The notes: generated from the letters alone by a model not told the origin. A stretch of DNA of 64,000 nucleotides from Sapria himalayana (GCA_029783825.1 JAREIK010010186.1:1-64000), one strand, 5' to 3'. Shown: positions 49,290 through 63,430, counted from the first letter of the stretch. Translations and numbers: made by a program.

Positions 49290-49353
49290 CACTACAAGAA
49301 AATATCGATTTAGCTAGGGAATTACCTAGCTAAATGTGATTTTTCTTGTAATG
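49290..49353. mobile_element. 64-bp CACTA miniature element
   Basis: CACTACAAGAAAAT at 49290 and TTTTTCTTGTAATG ending 49353 form an inverted pair with one mismatch (CACTA versus CATTA). Between them are TTTAGCTAGGGAATT and ACCTAGCTAAAT, the subterminal words of elements A and B. It has little beyond two family termini back to back, so it is a MITE-like derivative or a terminal fusion. No clear 3-bp target duplication was seen (TCA before, AAT after). Confidence 0.85.
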
Positions 49354-49359
49354 AATGTG

Positions 49360-49745
49360 CCTTTGTCTGATCCTATATTATGTCATACTATTGTTGGAGC
49401 TTACATATCTTACTATTACTCATCTTGATATTGCTTATATTGTTCATGTAGTTGATTTTTTGCTTTCTCTATAAAAATAATTATTTATTTCTCTATCTTC
49501 AATTAAAGCAGAGTATTATGCTACGATATTTATACAATAGAAATTATGTGTGGTTATGTTAGTTATTTGCATATATGAGAGTATTGCTTTCTCACTCAAT
49601 TATTATATATTGTGATTACAAGAGTGTTATTCAAATTATTCATAAATTAGTCATGAATGAATGAATCACGCACATTAAAATTGATTGTCATATTACACAT
49701 TATCATCTCAAGTATGACACCATCACTTTTTTTTTTGTTTCTTTT
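49360..49745 (+). pseudogene. Ty1-copia polyprotein remnant: end of RT and RNase H
   Basis: Copia pol wording is preserved across frame breaks: LSDPILCHTIVGAY (about 49364-49405; family LSDP..YRSIVGAL), SSIKAEYYAT (49498-49527; family SS.EAEYRAL), YCDYKSVIQIIHKLV (49609-49653; family FCDNKSAI.IA.NPV) and ITHIKIDCHITHYHLKY (49666-49716; family TKHIEIDCHF.RE). At least one frameshift and several stops are present. The protein normally supplies reverse transcription and RNA removal. The piece starts right after the 64-bp CACTA miniature, which may have inserted into it. Confidence 0.85.
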
Positions 49746-50050
49746 CTTCCTTATAGCTTGTAGATTTCTTTATTAAGTTGTGTTCAAATTTTCATTCTCA
49801 TTTTCTAGTTGATAAATTATCAATGCTTATAATTGGTGCATCATGAGTTTGAGGGGATGATAAATAACTATATATATATAGTTATTTGTTAAATATGGAC
49901 CTAGTATTTGAAGAATTAGTCTTCTGGGTGGTTAATCTATTAATATCTTGTATTTAGAAGTTGAATTACTCCACTTGTATAATATACATGAATAGATGAT
50001 TATGTGTAATTAATAAAATCAAAAAATTAAATCATAAATTATTATGTTCA
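49746..50050 (+). mobile_element. Probable copia 3' end and LTR remnant
   Basis: Directly downstream of the copia RNase H text, TTTTCTAGTTGATAAATTATC.ATGC and GGTGCATCATGAGTTTGAGG correspond in position to the polyprotein C-terminus and polypurine tract (GAGGGGATG at about 49852-49860). The ACTATATATATATAGT palindrome and AATCTATTAATATCTTGTA that follow could be LTR start. The far LTR end was not identified. Confidence 0.45.
49862..49887. repeat. 26-bp perfect palindrome
   Basis: AAATAAC, twelve bases of TA repeat, then GTTATTT: a perfect inverted repeat just after the putative polypurine tract. Confidence 0.9.
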
Positions 50051-50128
50051 ATTTTCAGTTTTTCACACAAATCTTAGTTGCTAGGTCGACACAGTTTTGC
50101 ATGTTTTCCCTCTTTAACTTTCCACTGA

Positions 50129-50435
50129 GTCCCCATCGGCAAAGTGCCAACACCAGTCGAAGTGTATAAATGGATAGGCGACCAGCTAGTGATGATGGCG
50201 GCCACTTTTGGAGTGGTCCAGCAACCAGGGCCAAGGAGAGCCAACTGGAGGCTGGTGCAATCAACACTAGTCTCCCATAAATCCACTGTATTAGAATCAA
50301 ATTATGACAACGAGATATAAGTGATGATAGTTACAACAAGGCTGATGCCGAAGATGAGGAATACCTTGGAAGCCTATTTAGTAAGGGATGATCCCGCAAG
50401 TGACTGTATGCTCCTCAATCTAAACCTCTAAAAAG
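50129..50435 (+). pseudogene. Exon-like fragment of an unrecognised plant gene (5' piece)
   Basis: Clearly GC-richer than the surrounding AT-rich DNA. The + strand reads KVPTPVEVYKWIGDQLVMMA and FGVVQQPGPRRANWRLVQST up to a TAA at 50318-50320. In the next frame it goes on SDDSYNKADAEDEEYLGSLF, with two TGA stops before LYAPQSKPLK and a donor-like AAAAG/GTTCATT at 50435/50436. The acidic AEDEEYLGSLF text and the good splice sites suggest a captured or degenerate host gene. I do not recognise the family. The - strand frames over the same bases are less convincing. Confidence 0.45.
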
Positions 50436-50734
50436 GTTCATTCACTATCATATTATTTTCGCATGGGTTTGCATGTATTTCAACAGAAAGATCTTGCTGC
50501 TCTAAAATATTTAACTTTCATGTCTAGAACAATGTAGCTATTAATGGAAAATTGCAGCAACTTTGTTTTTTGACCCGAAACACCTAAACATAATTTGTTA
50601 TTGGGACCTATGACTATGACAGCTAGTTGTTTTATCAACTTCTACTTAATTATAAAAGGCCATTAAGTAATTCACTTTCTTTACTAGTTTGCAATTATCA
50701 ATAGTATTCTTTGATTTGTTTTTTTATCCAACAG

Positions 50735-50880
50735 TTGAAGCGATCACCAGTAACAAATATAACTCATAAAAAGAATTTGACAAGTAATGGCATAATAGAT
50801 GATCAGTTGGTGTATAACTTGGGCGCATCACCAAGAATTCCCAATCTGAGGCTAGAAGAGAAACTCATGGCTGAGGTCTG
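50735..50880 (+). pseudogene. Exon-like fragment of an unrecognised plant gene (3' piece)
   Basis: Follows a strong acceptor (TTTTTTTATCCAACAG ending 50734) and is open through LKRSPVTNITHKKNLTSN and LVYNLGASPRIPNLRLEEKL to MAEV, then TGA. GAG/GTCTGA at about 50875 could also be a splice donor. With the previous entry it forms a plausible exon-intron-exon unit with a 299-bp GT-AG intron. A retained intron argues for a genomic rather than a retro-copied fragment. Product unknown. Confidence 0.5.
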
Positions 50881-53268
50881 AATGCTTGTTTTATATTGTC
50901 CTAAAATACACACATATAAAAACGTCATCCATGTGCTTTATGTGTATATTCTAGCAAATATTGTGTGCTCAAGGGATACATTTTAATTTTATAATAAATG
51001 ATCTTTGCAATTTATAGAGTAATGATAAATGTGCCAAGGATTCAAAATTTTTGGCACATTAGATTTATACTAGCACATGTCTTCTAGAATGCATAATTAT
51101 TTTAATTTTTGAAAAAAATCTTCATGTTTCAGATATTAATTATAAAAGTTTGAAGTATGGAGTTGTATGGAAGATCACAAAATAAATCAATATGATAAAT
51201 AAAAAGAGAGACTGGTACAACATATCAAATACATTACTATCAAATAAGTGTAATTTAAATGGTATCTTATATTTATTTGAATTTTTTTATTTTTTAGATT
51301 CACAGATAAATATAGATTATTTTAATGAGAAAAAATTTGTCATAGCTAAGATATGTAGTTGATATATGTACTTTGAGTTGATCCTTTGACTTATATTGTA
51401 ATAGATATTTTGATTGACTAAAATATTAGATTTATGTTTGATCTGATTTATTTAGCCAACTCTCACATATTAGAAAATCATATGTAAGATTAATTATCTG
51501 ATGATTATAATATCAGATATAATTATTATAATAAGCATAATTAATAATTATTTAGATTTTTTATTATAATTCAGATAGATGCAGCTTATCATATACTGAA
51601 GGATGAGATGAAATTTTTAGGCCCTAGATATCTTTTGGGATCAATGCTTTTACAATTATTCGAGCATTCATATTTAAGTTGGGATTTTATATATTTGAAA
51701 AATAATAAATAAATATTATTTTGAGATTTGATATAGATACAAATTAAATCTGATGATAATGATCATAAGTGATAAATTTTAGATTAATTATTTATTTGAA
51801 GAGATTGAATAATATTTTGTTTTTCTTTTTATTTTTTATTATAATAATTAGATAATGATATATAATATTAATTTTGATGTTTCAAGAGCAAATAAAGTAT
51901 ATAAAATGAATTAATTTTTTTTCAAAAAAAAGATTTAAGATTATATTATGTGTATAATTTATGTTTATATAATAAATTAACTAGTGAATATTTTCATGAA
52001 GGTATTGAATAAATCTCAACAATTTTTTTAAAATTTGATATCATGAGTATTTGTTCATCAATTTGTTGTGGATATTGTATTTTGTTATTTATTCTGATAA
52101 ATAATTTTATTAAGAATCTCTTAGATGATTAATCTCAAGTGTTTAATGATAAATAATATTATTAAGAAATTTTCATGATAATGATATATAATATTTATTT
52201 TGATATTTTACTAGCAAATAAAATATATAGAAAATGAATTATTATTTTTTTCAAAAAAAAAGATCTAAAATGATATTATGTGTATATTTTATGTTTATAT
52301 AATAAAATAACAAGTGAATATCTTCATGAAAGACTTGAATAAATTTCAATTTGTTTTTTTAAAAAATTGATATCATAAATTTCAATTTGTACATCAATTT
52401 GAGGATGTTGCATTTTATTTGTGTTTATGTTTTTTTACTTTATATATGAGCTGTTAACATGTGAGTAGACACAATCCAAGTTGAGATTTTATATACTCAT
52501 TGTACATATTTTATTATTTTTTGAGTTATTTTTTTGCTAATTCATATAATTTTGAGTATAACATCTTATCCTCAAAGAGGTTGTCTCATAAGTATTGATC
52601 ATGAGACCATTTAAATACTAATATTGGTTTTCATATTAAGTTTGAAGTTAAATTTGTTTATGAGAGAATAATATTAAGATGATTGATCACTTAAAAAATT
52701 TGTGTATTACATAGTCTCTTCAAACACAGTCTCTACAAAATTATTGGGTAAATTTGTTGAGATATTTATCTCTTTTTATATATCCTGTTAAAGCAAGTCT
52801 TCTGTACTTGGGTGTGAATGTGATCTCCATATTATCTTATCATATCTTAATATTTGGAAGCATTTAAAATATGAAGGCTAGATAAGAAAATAAAGTGTAC
52901 TAGTATATTATCTTGACAGTCTTACCTCAAAAGATTAAGAGATCGTGCATTATTAATCTTGAATTCAAGACTTACTATTCTTATAGTTTGGAAAATTTTT
53001 GTCATTGCATAAAGATATGATATCTTATTAGATAGAAAGGTATATCTAAGTTAACATTTGAATAAGTCATTAAGTTGAAGACCAAATGGAAGAACATTGT
53101 AATCCATATTTGAAATCCACAAGAATTTGAAAATTGGATTTTAAATATATCAATTATAATCGGTAGTTACTTATAAATTACTATAAACTCTTAAGAAATC
53201 TCTCATTTATAAGATTTTCTGATAAATGTATAAAATAAGTGTTTTAAATCTTTGTCTAAGTATATTCC
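50881..53268. other. AT-rich region with one duplicated segment, no gene recognised
   Basis: No domain wording was seen. A direct duplication at 51851-52410 is listed separately. Text at about 52560-53100 has moderate complexity (GTTGTCTCATAAGTATTGATC) but no match that I can support. Confidence 0.5.
51851..52410. repeat. Direct duplication, ~230-bp units offset 326 bp
   Basis: GATAATGATATATAAT begins at 51851 and at 52177. Both copies continue TTTTGAT.TTT, AGCAAATAAA.TATATA, TTTTTTTCAAAAAAAA, ATTATGTGTATA.TTTATG and AGTGAATAT.TTCATGAA. About a hundred bases of unrelated AT-rich sequence separate the copies. Confidence 0.85.
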
Positions 53269-53493
53269 ATGCAGATTCATAAGATTTTTAAATCTGAAAT
53301 AAGATTATTTATCCTACTTTGTTTTAATATCATCAAATCATATCCCCCTTCAATTATTAATCTCTTCATTCAACATCTTTCAAATGATATCAATTCTCAC
53401 CTGCTTTATACACTAAAAACTCTTCACAAGGAAGCATCTTCAGATAATTTGAATGCTAGAGTGGATCAATTGACTAATAGACTGATATACTAA
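53269..53493 (+). CDS. Short open frame bordering GATA block 3, origin unknown
   Basis: 74 codons, with plausible protein-like composition towards the end (LFIQHLSNDINSHLLYTLK, HKEASSDNLNARVDQLTNRL). The reading frame runs out where the GATA repeat starts at about 53473. It could be the edge of an old exon or retroelement truncated by the array. No family recognised, no supporting signals. Confidence 0.2.
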   Translation: MQIHKIFKSEIRLFILLCFNIIKSYPPSIINLFIQHLSNDINSHLLYTLKTLHKEASSDNLNARVDQLTNRLIY

Positions 53494-56400
53494 TTGATAG
53501 TTAGAGAGATAGTCTGATAGATAGAAAGATTGATTGACATATTAAGAAATAGACAAATAGATAGATAGATAGATAAAGAGATAGACATATATACAAATAT
53601 ATAGACATATAGATACTTAGATAAATATAGACTTTGAAAAATAGACAGACAAATATAGAGATAAATAGATATACAGATAGATAGATGAACAAATAGACAA
53701 TCAAAAAAATAGACAGATAGACAAATAGATATATTGACATAGAGATAGATAGATAAATGGATACCCATATAGACATATAGTCAAAAAATAGAAAGACTAA
53801 TTGATAGATATATAGACAAATAGACATATAGATAGAAAAAGAAAGAAAGAAAGATAGATAGATAGACAGACATATAGATAAGTAGACATATAGACAGAAA
53901 GACTAATAGATAAATAGATAGACAGAAATATAGACAGATAGTCAAAAAGATAGATAGATAGCTATAGATATCAATAGATAGACAAATAGATAGATAGATA
54001 GATAGAAAAACAAACAAACAGATAGATAGATAGAAAAACAATAGATAGATAAGCAGATAGTGATCTATGTACATAGATAGATAAAAAGATAGATAGATAG
54101 TCAGATTGATTGATCACAATAGACATATAACTTCTTTAAAATATAGACAAATAGAAAGATAGATAGATAGATAGACAGTTATTTATATAGATAAATAGAT
54201 ATAAAAATAGATATAAAGACAGACAAATAGATAGATAGATAGATAGACATATTAACAAATTGATAGATTTATGGATAGACTGGTAGACAAATAGAGATAT
54301 ACAAATATTCAGATTAATAGATAGAAAAATATATAGATAGACAAATAGAAAGATGGATAAATAAATAGACAAATAGATAGATAGACAATTAGAAATATAG
54401 ACAGAGAGACGATAGACAAATTGATAGATAGATAAATAGATAGACAGATATTGATAGATAGATAAATAGATAGATATTGATAGAGATAAATAAATACATA
54501 GATAGACAGATATAAAGATAGATAGATAGATATATTGATATATAGTCAGATATATAGATAAATAGGTAGATAGATAGATAGACAAACAAATAAATTGATA
54601 GATAGATAAACATATATAAAGATAGTAATATAGAGATATCGACAGATAGATAGAAAGATATTTAGATAGAATGATAGATAGATAAACTAATAGACTAATA
54701 GAGTGATAGACTCATAATCAGATATAGATATATATAAATATACATAATGATAGAGAGATAATTAGATAGTTAGATAGATAGATTGATTGATAGTTAGATT
54801 AATAAATAAAGAAATAGACAAAGAGATAGATATATTGACTGATAGATAGATTGACTAATCCACTAATAGAAAGGTAAATAGATAAATATATACAAATATA
54901 TAGATACACATATAGATAGTTTGATATTTTGAGAAATAGTCAAATAGATAGATATAGAGATATTCATATAGACAAATATATAGATAGATAGATTGATTGA
55001 CAAATAGTTAGATAGACAAATAGACACATAAACCGATAGACACAAAGATAGACTAATAAATAAAAAGGCCAATATGACCGATAGACTCATTGATTTCTAG
55101 ACTTATAAAGAATTTGACAGATAGATAGCTAGATAGATAGACAGATAGATAGATTTTTATATTAATATACAGATTAAAAATAGATAGATAGATAGATAGA
55201 CAAATAGTCAAATAGACAAATAGTCAAATAAATAGTTAGATAGATAGATATATAGATAGAGATATAGATAGATAAATAGAGATATCGATAGATAAACTGA
55301 TAGACAGAAAGATATATTGAGAAATAAACATATAGATGAAATACAAATACATAGATAGACATATAGACATATAGATAGATAGAAAGATAGAAAGATAGAA
55401 AGATAGAAATGTTAACATATCGACAAATATATAGATAGACAAATAGATAGATAAATAGAAAGACAGATAGATAGATAGACAAATAACATATACATAAATA
55501 TATAGATATATAGATAAATAGATATATAGATAGACAAATAGATAGATAGATAGATAGATAGATTAGATACACATACATATTGACTAATAGACTTATATAT
55601 AGATATAAAGATGGGCAAAAAGAAAAAATAATGAAATAAACATAGATAGATAGATAGATAGATAGATAGTCTAATAGATTAATAGACTAATTTATAGATA
55701 AAGAAATAAATAGATAAATAGATAGATATATAGACAAATTAATTAATAAAATAATAGATAGATAGACATTTTAACAAATAGTAAAATATATAGATAGATA
55801 CACAGTCAGATAGAAAGATAGACAAATAGAAAGATAGATAGATAAATAGATAGATATATAGATAAATAGACATATAGATAGATCAACATATAGATAGATT
55901 CAAGATAGACATAAAGACAAGTAAACAAATAGATAGACAGTTAGATAGATAGATAGATAGATAGTTAGATAGATCAATAAACAGGTATGTATATAATATA
56001 TATAGAAATAGATTTATAGATTCAAATATAAATACATAATTAGATAGATATACACATAGATAGACATATAGATAGATCAATAGATAGATAGTTATATAGA
56101 TAGATATAAACTGATAGACTCATGGATAGAAAGATAGATAGTAAGATTGAGATATATACAAATAGGCAAATAGAAAAATATACATATAGGTAAATAGATA
56201 AATTGACAAAAAAATGTTAGATGGATAGATAGACATATTGACAGATAGATAGAGAGATAAATAGGTATATAGATAGATATTCCGATAGACAAATAGTTAT
56301 ATTGATAGATAGATATATAAATAGATTGATAGCTAGATAGGCAAATATATAGATAGATACATAGATAGATAGATAGATAGAAAGATAGAGAGAAAGGCAA

Positions 56401-59273
56401 GTAGTTGATAAATAGATACATAGATGGATAGATACCTAGATTAATAAATAGACACATAGATTGATTGACTTTTAGATAGATAGATAGATAGATATATATA
56501 TATATAGACAAATAGAAATATAGATAGATAGATATAAATAAAATAAATTGATAAATTGACTGATAGATAGATAAACAGATAGATTCATAGAGAGATAGAT
56601 AGAATAATTGATTGATTGATTGATTGACTAATAGACTGATAGATCGAGAGACTTATAGACATATAAATAGATAGACAGATAGACATATAGACAAATTGAA
56701 AAATAGACATATAGAAAGATAGTTAGATTATCAAATAAACAGATAGATAGATAGATAACAAAAATGATAGATAGAGAAATAGATAGATAGTAGATAGACA
56801 AAACACACAAATAGCAAATAGAAAAATGACAAATTGATAGAAAGATAAATAGACAAGTAAATAGAAACAAAGAAAGATAGTCATATATACTAACAAATAG
56901 ATGATAGACATATGGATAGATCGACAGATAGCCAAATAGATATATAGATAGAAAGTTAGATAAATAACCAAATCGACAGATAGACAGATTAATATATAGA
57001 TAGATAGATAGATAGAAAGGCAAGTAGACTATTAGACAAATACCTAGATAGAAAGAAAGATAGATAGATAAAAATGACACATAGTTATATAGACTAATAA
57101 ATTGATAGATATATAGACAAATAGATGGATAAATAGAATGATATATAGATAGAGAAATTTACAGAGAAAGTGAGAGAGAGAGAGAGAGATATATATATAT
57201 ATATATATATAGAAATACAGATAGATAGATAGACATTTTCATAGATATATAGAAAGAGATAGATAGATAGATATATTGATAGATAGATATATAGACTGAT
57301 AGATCGATAGACATATAGACAAATATATAGTTAGTCATATAGATAATAGTCAGATAGACATATTAATAGAAATACATATAGAAATATAAATAGATAAAGA
57401 AATATATAGATAAAAAAATAGACAGATAGTCAGATAGACAGATAGACATATAAATAGATAGATATATAAATTGACAGAAAGACAGATAAATATATCAATA
57501 GATATATAGATAGACAATTAGTTAGATAGACCTATAGAAATATCGATAGATAAAAAAATCGATAAATAGACAAAATGATAGATAGGTAGATATCCATATA
57601 GGAAAATATACAGATAGACAGATATTCAGATAGATAGATATTCTAATAGACAGATATTCTAATAGACATATAGACAGAAAGAGAAACACTTATATAAATA
57701 GATAAATAGATAGACATATAGATATATACAGATAGATAGATTGGTAGACAAAAAATAGATAGATAGATAAATAAATAAATATATAGATTGACAAAAAGAT
57801 AAATAAACAAATAGAGAGATAGATGGATAGATAGTCAGATAGATAGTTAGATATATAGAAAGATAGATAGATAAACATATTGGTAGATAGACAAATAGAA
57901 AGATAGATATACAGGTAGCTTGTCATATAGGTAGATAAACAAATAGACATATATATACTAGATAGATATACAAATAGACAAATAGACTTATAGATTAATA
58001 GATAGATAGTTAGAAAAATTGAAAGATATATGGATAGACAAATAGAGAGATAGAAAAATTAACAGATAGAAAGATAAATAGGCAGATAGGTAGAATGATA
58101 GTTATTCAGATATATAGGTATATAGATAAACAAATAGATAGGTAGATAGATAGAAACATAGATAGATTTATAGATAGAATGAAAATAAATACAAATATAG
58201 ATAGTTAGATAGACTGATAGATTAAATATATAGATATGTAGATAGATAGATAGACAAATAGAAAAATAGAAAATAAATAATACTAAAATAGTCAAATAGT
58301 AAGATAGACAGATAGGCAGATATATTAATAGATAGATAGAAAGAAAGAAAGATAGATAGATAAACAAATATAAAAATAAACAAATCAACATATCGATAAT
58401 ATATAGATAAATAGATAGATAGACAAATAAAAATATAAATAGATAAACAGTAAGATAGATAGAGAAATAGATATATTGAGAGATAGATTGATAGATAGAT
58501 AGATAGAATAATAAATACATAGATAGACAAAAAGATAGAGAGATAGATAAATAGACTGATAGACATATAAACAATTGGAAAGAAATATAGATAGTTTGAT
58601 AGTTTGATAGATATACAAAATAAATAGTTAGATAAAAAGATAAAAATATAGACAAATAGATAGATAGATAGACAAATAGCCAAATATTTAGATAGATAGA
58701 TTGATATATAGATAGATAGTTATAAACATAGGTAAATTGATAGATAAGTAGATATAAACTAGATATATAAACAGAATGATAGATTGACAAATAGATAAAT
58801 AGTCATTATGACAGATAGCCAAATAGATAGATAGATAAATAAATAAAAATATAGAGAAATAAATAGAGAGATATATAGATAGACAAATAGATAGATAGAT
58901 AGATATATCAATAGATAGATAGATAAAAATATAGGCAAATAGGCATATAGATAGATACACAAATAGATAGATATATAATAATTGATAAATTATAAATTTA
59001 TAGATAGATAATTAGATAGATAGATAGATAGATAGACAGATAGATAGAAAGATAAATAAATTCATGGATAGATGGACATAGAGATTGGTAGACAGATAGA
59101 GAGATAAATAGATTATAGATAGATAGATAGATAGATAATAGATAATTAAATAGATAGAAAGATTGATAGATTGATAGACTGAAAGATAGTAAGATAGATA
59201 GATGGATATACAGATAGGCAGATATATAGATAGAGTGATAGACAAATAAATAGATATATACATAAATAAATAA

Positions 59274-59320
<47 letters not shown>

Positions 59321-59600
59321 AACATACTGAATATAGATAGAAATAAATAAAGATTGATAGATAGACATATAGATAGATAGACAGATAGATAGATGATAGA
59401 TAAACAAATAGAAGTTGGATAAATATATAGATAGATATATAAAGATATAGAGTGATAGAAATATTGATAAATATATAAATAGATATATAGACACATAGAT
59501 AGATAGATAGATAGATTGGAAGATACAAAGATAGACAGATAGACACACAGACAAATATTTAGATAGATCGATTTGAATATAGGAAGATAGACAGAAAGAT

Positions 59601-59656
59601 ATATATATATGTGTGTGTGTGTGCGTGTGTGTGTGTGCGCACATGTGTGTGTGTGT
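59601..59656 (+). repeat. (TA)n(GT)n tract with reversed CA polarity
   Basis: TA repeat passes into GTGTGTGT with GC interruptions and a CGCACATGTG centre. All other CA/GT tracts inside the GATA blocks read CA on the + strand (14868, 21208, 22890, 61411). Confidence 0.92.
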
Positions 59657-61387
59657 AGAAGGATAGATACATAGTTAGATGAAGAGATAGATACACATAT
59701 AGACATATAGATAGAGAGATAGATAGATAGACATATAAACAAATAGATAGAGAGATAGATAGATGGATAGACAGATAGAGATATTGACTAAAAGTATGAT
59801 AGATAGATAGATAGATAAATTGAAAGATAGATAGATAGATTAAAAATTAGATAGAAAGATAGATAGAAAAATAGATAGATAGATAGATTGATAGATTGAT
59901 AGATTGATAGACTAAAATACTGATAGAAAGATTTAGAGAAAGATAGTTAGACAAATAGACAGATAGATAGCTAGATGGATTATCTTGTAGATAGATAGAT
60001 AGATTTACAAATTGATAGATGAATTGATAGGCATATAGACATATACGAAAATAGATAGAGAGATAAATAGACATATAGACAGATAGATAGATAAACCAAT
60101 ACAGAGATATATAAAAAGACATATAGACAGAGAGAAATAATAGTAGAAAGATTGAGTAATAGGCTGTTATATAGATAAAAAAATAAGAATATAAACATAT
60201 AGATATATAAATAATTAGATAGAAAGATAGATTGATTGATAGATAGACTGATAGACTAGTTGACTAATATACTAATATATAGAATGAGAGATAGACAAAT
60301 AGACAGATACAAAGAAAGAAAGAAAGATAGATACACAAATAGATCAATAAAGAGTTTGATAGATAGGTTTATAGACTTATAGAAAGATAGATATATAGGC
60401 AGATAAATAATAGACAAATAGACAAATATACAGATAGACAGCTAAATAGATAAAAAAATAGAAAGATAGACAAATAGATATATATACACATAGGCAGATA
60501 GATAAATAAACATATAGATAGATAGATAGATAGACAGATAGATAGACATATATATAGTTAAAAATATAGATATATCGATATATAGATAGAAAGAAAGACA
60601 TATATATAAATAGATAAATAACTAGAATGGCAGAAAGATAGATAGACAAATATATAAATAGATTTACAAATAGAAAAATAAATAGAGAGAGATAAACAAA
60701 TATATAAATAGGCATATAGACAAATAGATAGAAAGATAGATAGATAGGCAGATAGACCGAGATAGATAGACAAAATGATAGATAGATAGACAGATAGATA
60801 AATAGATAGATAGATAGAAAAAGATATAGAGAGAGATTAAAAGATATTTAGATATATAAATATATTGATAGACAAATTGACTGACTGATAGATAGATAAA
60901 TAGTTTGACATTTACATAGATTGACAGAAAGACAAATTAGTACATATATAAATAATCAGATAGACCTATAGCTAGATAGAGAGATACCCATATAAAAACA
61001 TAGACATATATAGATTGATAGATAAACAAGTAAACAAAGAGAGATAAATGCATATATAGATAGTCATATATAGATATAAAGATAGATTAATAGACAGATA
61101 GAGATAAATAGATATAAAATAAATAGATAAATAGATATACAAGTATTTAAATAGATAGATATATAGATAGACAGGCATATACATAGACAAATAGACAAAT
61201 AGGAAAATAGGCAAATAGGCAAATAGGCAGACAAATAGATATATAGATATGTAGATAGGTAGATTGCTAGAAAGACATAAATAGATAGATAGATATACAG
61301 ATAGACAAATAGATAAATAGATAGATAGATAGATAGAAAACACACAGATATATTGATAGATAGATAGATAGACAAATAGATAGATAG

Positions 61388-61389
<2 letters not shown>

Positions 61390-61428
<39 letters not shown>
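61390..61428 (+). repeat. Compound (TA)n(CA)n microsatellite
   Basis: About ten TA units followed by about nine CA units, inside GATA block 3. Confidence 0.95.
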
Positions 61429-61959
61429 ATTAGATAGATAGAGAGATATATAGACAAATAGATAGATAGAAAGATAGATGGTAGATATATAAACAGATAA
61501 ACAGAAAGAAAGAATATATAGATAGAAAGATAAAGATCCAAAAATATTGATAAATAGATAAAAAATAGATAGATAGAAAAATAGAGAAATAGATAGATAT
61601 ACAAAAGATTGATTGATTATTTGATAGATAGATTAAAATATAGCCAAATAGGTAGATAGGTAGATAGGCAGATAGATAGATAGATAGATAGATTGATTCA
61701 TAGAATGATAGATAGATAGATAATTAGATAGATTGTTTTGTAGATAGATAGGAAGATCGATATATTGATAAACATATAGATAGATAGATAAATTGATTGA
61801 TAGATAAAAATATAGATAGATAGATTGATTGATAGATAGATATATAGATTGATAGTATAGATTGATAAATAGATAGATAGATGGACAGATAGATAGATAG
61901 AAAGGTAGAGAGATAGACAAATAGACATATAGATTTTTAGAAAGATAGAAAGATAGATT

Positions 61960-62410
61960 GATAGATTGATTCATTTATAGATTGATAGAAATACAAATAG
62001 ATATGTAGATTGATAGATAGATAGATTGATATAAAAATAGACATTAAGATAGATACATTGATAGAATGATTGTTAGATAGTTAGATAAATAGAGAGGTAG
62101 ATAGATATATATGACAATTATATAGTTAGAAAGAAAGGCATATAGATAGAAAGATAAATTGATAGATATGATAGTTAGATAGTTAGAAAGATAGACATGT
62201 AGATATTAAGATAAATAGATAGATAGAGAAATTGATAGAATGATAGATAGTCACATAGGTAGATATACACATATACATATAGACAGATAAACAAATAGAG
62301 TAATATATAGATTTGACAAATAGACAGATAGACAAATAGTTTAATAGACATATAGATAGAAATACATATAGATAGATAGGTAGATATATAGATAGATAAA
62401 AAATATAGAG

Positions 62411-62451
<41 letters not shown>

Positions 62452-63167
62452 TATATGCAGATAAATAAGTAGATAGAGATAAAGATAGATAGATAGATAG
62501 ATAGGTAGATAGATATATAAATAGCCATATAGATTGATTAATTGATAAAAAGATAGATAAACATATAGACATATAGATAGATAGACAAATATACAAATTG
62601 ATAGATAGACGGATAAATAGATAGATAGATGGACAGACAAATAGATTTTTAGACAGATACAAAGATAGATAGATAGATTGATTTATTCATTGTAAGATTG
62701 ATACAAAGGCAAATAGATAAGTAGATTGATAGATTGATAGATTGATAGATTGATAGATTTATAGATTGATATACTGATAGACTTTAAGATAGATACATAG
62801 ATAGAATGATTGTTAGATAGTTAGATAGATATAGACTTAGATAGATATATATGATAGTAAGATAGTTAGAAAGATAGACATATAGATAGAAAGATAAATA
62901 GATAGATATGATAGTTAGATAGTTCGAAATATGGACAGATAGATATAAATATAAATAGATAAATAGATAAATTGAAAGATTGATAGATAGACACATAGAT
63001 AGATAGACACATATAAATATAGAAAGATAGACATATAGATAGATAGATAGACAGAAAGAGTAAAAGATATATTTGAAAAATAGATAGATAGACAAATAGA
63101 TTAATAGACATATAGATAAAAATATATATAGATAGATTGGTAGATATATTCATAGATCTAAAAATAT

Positions 63168-63206
<39 letters not shown>

Positions 63207-63430
63207 AATAAATAAGTAGATAGATTTTAAGATAGACAGATAGAGAGATATATAGGTAGATAGATATCTAAATCGATAGATAGAAAATTATATATATAGA
63301 TATATAGCTATGCATAAAGATAAACAGACAAATAGACTAATAGATAGATAGATATGATATAAAATAAACAAATAAATAGAAAAAGATTGATAGATTGATA
63401 TATAGAAAAATAAATTAGATATTATAGACA
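61960..63430 (+). repeat. Two-copy higher-order repeat of ~740 bp in GATA block 3
   Basis: Copy 1 (about 61960-62685) and copy 2 (about 62686-63430) share TTAAGATAGATACAT.GATAG, AATGATTGTTAGATAGTTAG (62065 and 62805), AGATATATATGA.A, GATATGATAGTTAGATAGTT, a long TA tract after AGAGATATATA (about 62413 and 63170) and AATAAGTAGATAGA. The main landmark offset is 740 bases. Confidence 0.82.
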
